Positions 6,363 to 9,230 of a DNA stretch of 9,230 nt are shown here, one piece after another. The stretch comes from Candidatus Pollutiaquabacter sp. (lineage in GTDB: Bacteria; Bacteroidota; Bacteroidia; AKYH767-A; 2013-40CM-41-45), in assembly GCA_903854075.1 (NCBI GenBank), contig CAINVI010000052.1:1-9230 (forward strand), written 5' to 3'. Made by a program: the position numbers and the translations under genes. The first letter of the stretch is position 1; each line of letters opens with the position of its first letter. The notes beneath the pieces are model-generated. The model searched no databases and was not told the origin of the DNA. It saw only the letters and a list, made by a program, of their open reading frames with translations.

Positions 6363-8444
6363 TTACTGAATGATCAGTTTGTGGTAATAGTTTTTATTGT
6401 CCGATATGATATGCACGCTGTAAACACCACGAGCATAAGTGCTGATATCGAAGGAGGTTTCGAGGTTTGAAGAAGTTGATGGAGTCATCGCTTTCGTGGC
6501 GACCAGATTCCCCACTGCATCAATTAATTCAACCTTCAGCGTGGAGTTGCCATTGTGTTCGAACGAAACATTTACCAGGTTACCAGCCGGATTAGGATAT
6601 ACTTTCAGTGCGCGGATCTCAGCAACCTCTGCGATTGTGTTCGGAGATTCGATAACGGCACTGACCGGTACACGGGCACTCACACAGGAATTGTCAGGCA
6701 GACGAATGTCCCAGTTATAAAAGAAATAATACAAGTTAGCACCGGCGGTTGTTCCGGTGATGGAACAGAAATTATCGATGGTGAACGGGAAGCCGACAGG
6801 CGTTCCGGGATTGTTTCGGAATAATTCACCTCCTGTGCGTGTCAACTGATACCCAGTGCCCGGCACGATGCTGAAATCAAGCACGATCGTATTCAAACCG
6901 GCAACAACATTCACCACGGCAGATTGCAGCGTAGTTCCGCTGGCATCTTCCAGAATAATAGTGCGTGTACCAGGGTTCGTGGCGTAAACATCAACGGTGT
7001 GCAAGATAAATGGATTGAGGCAGTCAAAAATCAAAGCCTGATTTACGTTCGATGAACTGCCGCCGCCTACAGCGGTGTTGTTCACCGGACCTAAATTAAA
7101 TTGTAGTCCTGCGTGTGTAACTTCATCTTCCACATAGTAAGTCGTGGTGGTGTTGATGAATGGTGTAGTAAACGAAGCGCCCAGTCCCATTTGTGTGCCG
7201 CCGCTTGGTGCATCCCACCAGCTGAGTGAACCGCTACCGGTAGCACTTAGCACCGCAGTGCCGGGGGTATTGATGGTGTCGTTTAAAACTACAGGATCGG
7301 CCGGAGGCGAAAACACGTTGATATTGACCGGCAGACTTACACCACTTCCGCAGGCGTTCGTAACGTTAACGGTGTACGTACCGGATTGATTTACGGTGAT
7401 AGTAGAGGAGGTGTCACCGGTTACCCATTGGTAGGTTACACCGGGCAATGAACTTCCTGCCGTGATGGTTACACTTTCTCCCTGACAGAGGTTCAACTTT
7501 GAATCTGAAATACCAAGGGAGATAGGTGTTGTAGCTGGATTGGGTTCCTGACGGCTGATGATAACAGGTGCAGCATAAAAGTTATTGTTCTCATACTCTT
7601 CCAGAAAGAAACCGTTCGGGTCGACTTCCGTAACGATCCAGTAATCGCCGTTACAGGTTCCGGCAGGAATGTCGATCCACATACCATCGAGACTTGTCCA
7701 GTATATGTCCAAGTAGCCGGAGCTGATACCTTGTACGCTGGGTGAACAATTGTATTGACCGCCACCCAGTCCGTAATTTGGAAAGTCACTGGCATTGTTG
7801 AGTGGATTACCGGCGGTGTCTAAACAATGGTCAGTATAGTTAGCACCATCGCATTCGCCGTAATCCATCACACAAAAGGCAAGTTTTGTTCCACTGCCAA
7901 TTAACGGCCAGTTTAACGGATTTGGTTCTAAGGTGTCGCGCGTACGTAGAGTGTACGTTCCCCAATTGTCCACGTGCATGTGCCCGTGCGTCGGGTGATA
8001 TGTCATTGTTCCGGCCGGCCGGTCATAATACGTCATCGTGTTGGCGTTCTTGTGGTAGATACGCTGATTGATGAGTATGCGCGGATAAGAAACACCGTCC
8101 GGACAAATCGAAGGGGCTGTGCCTACGAAGGTATCCGTGCCGCACACGAAAATATTGGTCGTGCGTAATTCCAGTGGACCGTGTCCCGTATTCGGCGTGG
8201 AAACAGAAATTTTTAGTCGCCCGTTATCTACACCATTCCCGGTCTGCGAATACTCGATGATACCATAGGTGGCATCGTACTGGTAGAATGGCGGATGTCC
8301 GATTTCAATATCCGGCAAAAGATCGCAATCGGTTTGTGTGGCATCTTTGCACAGACAACCGGTGGCGTTGGTTGTCGTACACTGTGCGAATACGTTTTGA
8401 AAGCCGGCGAAAGCCAGCAACACGGCGAGTACTACTTTCTTCAT
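6363..8444 (-). CDS. Secreted lysyl-oxidase-domain protein with Ig-like domains and T9SS sorting domain
   Basis: 693 residues from the ATG at 8444. An upstream GTG at 8486 only adds a non-signal extension over the likely promoter. A signal peptide spans 1-20. The lysyl oxidase domain is about 45-298. HPTHGHMH (150-157) has four histidines (150, 153, 155 and 157) in the spacing of the animal copper-binding motif. TKLAFC (186-191) aligns with the animal HKASFC, whose lysine forms the lysine tyrosylquinone (LTQ) cofactor, giving Lys187. GISSGYLDIY (239-248), followed by SLDGMWIDI, aligns with the segment holding the LTQ tyrosine, giving Tyr248. The domain ends like animal LOX (DYW near 268, VDPNGFFLEEYENNN). 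Next come an Ig-like domain (about 305-378), a second of the T9SS Ig type (about 382-441), a beta-sandwich (about 445-585) and a T9SS sorting domain (about 612-693: KVYPNP, GVYSVHI, KLIIQ). Oxidation of primary amines, as in protein crosslinking, is inferred. The terminator lies 17 nt downstream. Confidence 0.88.
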   Translation of the reverse strand: MKKVVLAVLLAFAGFQNVFAQCTTTNATGCLCKDATQTDCDLLPDIEIGHPPFYQYDATYGIIEYSQTGNGVDNGRLKISVSTPNTGHGPLELRTTNIFVCGTDTFVGTAPSICPDGVSYPRILINQRIYHKNANTMTYYDRPAGTMTYHPTHGHMHVDNWGTYTLRTRDTLEPNPLNWPLIGSGTKLAFCVMDYGECDGANYTDHCLDTAGNPLNNASDFPNYGLGGGQYNCSPSVQGISSGYLDIYWTSLDGMWIDIPAGTCNGDYWIVTEVDPNGFFLEEYENNNFYAAPVIISRQEPNPATTPISLGISDSKLNLCQGESVTITAGSSLPGVTYQWVTGDTSSTITVNQSGTYTVNVTNACGSGVSLPVNINVFSPPADPVVLNDTINTPGTAVLSATGSGSLSWWDAPSGGTQMGLGASFTTPFINTTTTYYVEDEVTHAGLQFNLGPVNNTAVGGGSSSNVNQALIFDCLNPFILHTVDVYATNPGTRTIILEDASGTTLQSAVVNVVAGLNTIVLDFSIVPGTGYQLTRTGGELFRNNPGTPVGFPFTIDNFCSITGTTAGANLYYFFYNWDIRLPDNSCVSARVPVSAVIESPNTIAEVAEIRALKVYPNPAGNLVNVSFEHNGNSTLKVELIDAVGNLVATKAMTPSTSSNLETSFDISTYARGVYSVHIISDNKNYYHKLIIQ
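7551..8312 (-). other. Lysyl oxidase catalytic domain (copper site and LTQ residues kept)
   Basis: This is the codon range of the lysyl oxidase domain inside the 693-residue gene. The copper histidines are encoded at 7997-7974, the LTQ lysine (AAA) at 7886-7884 and the LTQ tyrosine (TAC) at 7703-7701. The lysine and tyrosine are 61 residues apart, compared with 35 in human LOX. The extra length lies mainly in a Gly/Asn-rich stretch around residues 208-232. Confidence 0.8.
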
Positions 8445-8645
8445 GAGTTGGGATAGGGTAGGGAGAATAAAGTGCAAAATAGGCACAATGCAGAAAATTA
8501 CGAAACCGCTGATTTTTAGGCGATTTAATTACCGTAAAACTTCCATAATCCTATAAAATATCAATAAAATACAATCCCATTGTCTTAAAACCACGCCACC
8601 CCCGTCAAAAAGCAGTAAATCCCGAAAAAAACTAACTTACAACCC
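8445..8645. other. Divergent intergenic region (longest gap without a gene)
   Basis: About 201 bp of AT-rich sequence between the lysyl-oxidase-like gene and the propeller sensor gene. The left part holds the minus-strand promoter candidate. The right part (8520-8645) has A-rich stretches but no exact TAnnTTTG box toward the sensor gene. I see no hairpin, RNA gene or small reading frame of note. Confidence 0.5.
8474..8504 (-). promoter_or_regulatory. Candidate promoter of the lysyl-oxidase-like gene
   Basis: On the minus strand TATTTTGC (8481-8474) resembles a -7 box with one base fewer between TA and TTTG. A TTTC lies 20 nt upstream in the place of the -33 TTTG. A start near 8468 fits the ATG at 8444 and excludes the GTG at 8486 as the translation start. 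Confidence 0.4.
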
Positions 8646-9230
8646 ATGTCGGATTGTACCATCGGCTCCATGAACCAGCTGCCACTACATCATTGGAAGA
8701 AATTGTGTCGTATTCTCCGAATGGTTTGGTGGCTCATGTTTATTTCTTTTGATGCAGGTGCGCAACAGCCGGTTTTCCGGCAGTATACCATTCGTGACGG
8801 CTTGCCAAGTAATGTTGTTTATTCAGCCGTACAGGATGATCAGGGTTTCATGTGGTTTGGTACTGACGCAGGAGTGGTTCGTTTCGATGGGAAACGTTTT
8901 GAACCGTTTTCTGTCAACGATGGACTTCCTGACAATGATATTCTGCGCTTGTTTAAGGACAGCAAAGGAAGAATCTGGTTTCTTTCGTTGAACGGAAAAC
9001 TATCTTATTACCACAACGGTCAGATTCATAACGCAAATAACGACCGCTTGGTGCCGAACTTTACTTCAATTGGTGGTTTTTTGTATGGGTTAGAAGACAA
9101 TACTGGAAATCTATATTTTGGAGGGCTAGCCAATAACATACTTTATCTAAATAAAAATGGGAAGTCATTACAAATGATTAACGATGAATTTTCATTGAAC
9201 ATAGGCTTGGGATATCATATCAATCTTTGC
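8646..9230 (+). CDS. Propeller-type sensor protein, probably a sensor histidine kinase (partial, 3' end outside window)
   Basis: 195 codons from the ATG at 8646, open to the window edge. An N-terminal signal sequence or signal anchor (hydrophobic around 23-36, AGAQQ at 37-41) leads into propeller repeats. The first repeat has the standard opening of Bacteroidota propeller sensors, YTIRDGLPSNVVYSAVQDDQG (with TIRDGLP at 48-54), then MWFGTDAGVVRFDG with Trp70. The second has NDGLPDND and IWFLSLNGKL with Trp111. A third, less regular unit has NLYFGG at 156-160. Proteins that begin this way usually continue with more repeats, a transmembrane helix and a LytS-type or hybrid histidine kinase, but none of that lies in the window. 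In-frame ATGs at 8670 and 8721 are possible alternative starts; 8670 would give a more compact signal peptide. It is divergent from the lysyl-oxidase-like gene, about 201 bp apart, so the two may share regulation. Confidence 0.75.
   Translation, partial: MSDCTIGSMNQLPLHHWKKLCRILRMVWWLMFISFDAGAQQPVFRQYTIRDGLPSNVVYSAVQDDQGFMWFGTDAGVVRFDGKRFEPFSVNDGLPDNDILRLFKDSKGRIWFLSLNGKLSYYHNGQIHNANNDRLVPNFTSIGGFLYGLEDNTGNLYFGGLANNILYLNKNGKSLQMINDEFSLNIGLGYHINLC

Noticed and set aside
7493..7795. 100-codon minus-strand frame inside the lysyl-oxidase-like gene
   Set aside because: It overlaps the conserved LOX domain in another frame and shows no family motif. The main frame is intact through the region, so it is not evidence of a frameshift.
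8445..8486. GTG-initiated extension of the lysyl-oxidase-like protein
   Set aside because: It adds 14 residues before a standard MKK signal peptide and covers the best -7 box; the ATG at 8444 is the better start.
8749..8991. 80-codon plus-strand frame in the right-edge region
   Set aside because: It runs out of frame through the propeller sensor, whose frame from 8646 has signal sequence and repeat motifs; the short frame has none.
1..9230. CRISPR arrays, tRNA or rRNA genes, insertion sequences, phage attachment sites
   Set aside because: No regular DNA repeats with spacers, no cloverleaf-like or ribosomal stretches, no transposase motifs and no terminal inverted repeats were seen. The only clear dyads are the two terminators.

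Overview
The window looks like chromosomal DNA from a member of the Bacteroidota. Three predicted secreted proteins end in type IX secretion system (T9SS, Por) C-terminal sorting domains. One lipoprotein carries an acidic surface-export signal of the Bacteroidota type. Start codons lack recognisable Shine-Dalgarno sequences, and at least two upstream regions carry the TAnnTTTG -7 box of the Bacteroidota housekeeping sigma factor. T9SS cargo combined with propeller-type sensors suggests a gliding or polymer-using flavobacterial or related lineage. The genus cannot be told from this sequence. I see no mobile elements, rRNA, tRNA or CRISPR.

Layout. Positions 1-398 (-) hold the 5' part of an AlkD-like DNA alkylation repair gene, cut by the window edge. 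It diverges from a SOUL family heme-binding-like membrane-anchored protein (487-1080, +). A small surface lipoprotein follows (1164-1601, +). A strong two-way terminator (about 1618-1647) separates it from a convergent two-gene minus-strand unit. That unit is a CPBP intramembrane protease (3874-2936) followed after 4 nt by a secreted SGNH-hydrolase/PKD/T9SS protein (2931-1675). A DusB-like tRNA-dihydrouridine synthase (3988-4971, +) diverges from this unit. Its stop lies only 12 nt from the stop of the next minus-strand gene, with no terminator between them.

The right half is the most interesting part. A secreted protein made of seven regularly spaced two-component-regulator-propeller repeats plus a T9SS tail (4984-6234, -) lies next to a 693-residue secreted protein (8444-6363, -). 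The N-terminal domain of the latter is a lysyl-oxidase homologue. It keeps the four-histidine copper motif and both the lysine and tyrosine that form the lysine tyrosylquinone cofactor in animal enzymes. Divergent from it, and cut by the right edge, is the N-terminal part of a propeller-type sensor protein (8646-9230, +), probably a sensor histidine kinase.

How the genes may work together is inference. The left half is housekeeping and stress genes (base repair, heme binding, tRNA modification). The right half is an outer-surface set: a putative copper amine oxidase that could act on protein amines, a free seven-bladed propeller, and a sensor with related propeller repeats. No stretch longer than about 201 bases lacks a gene.
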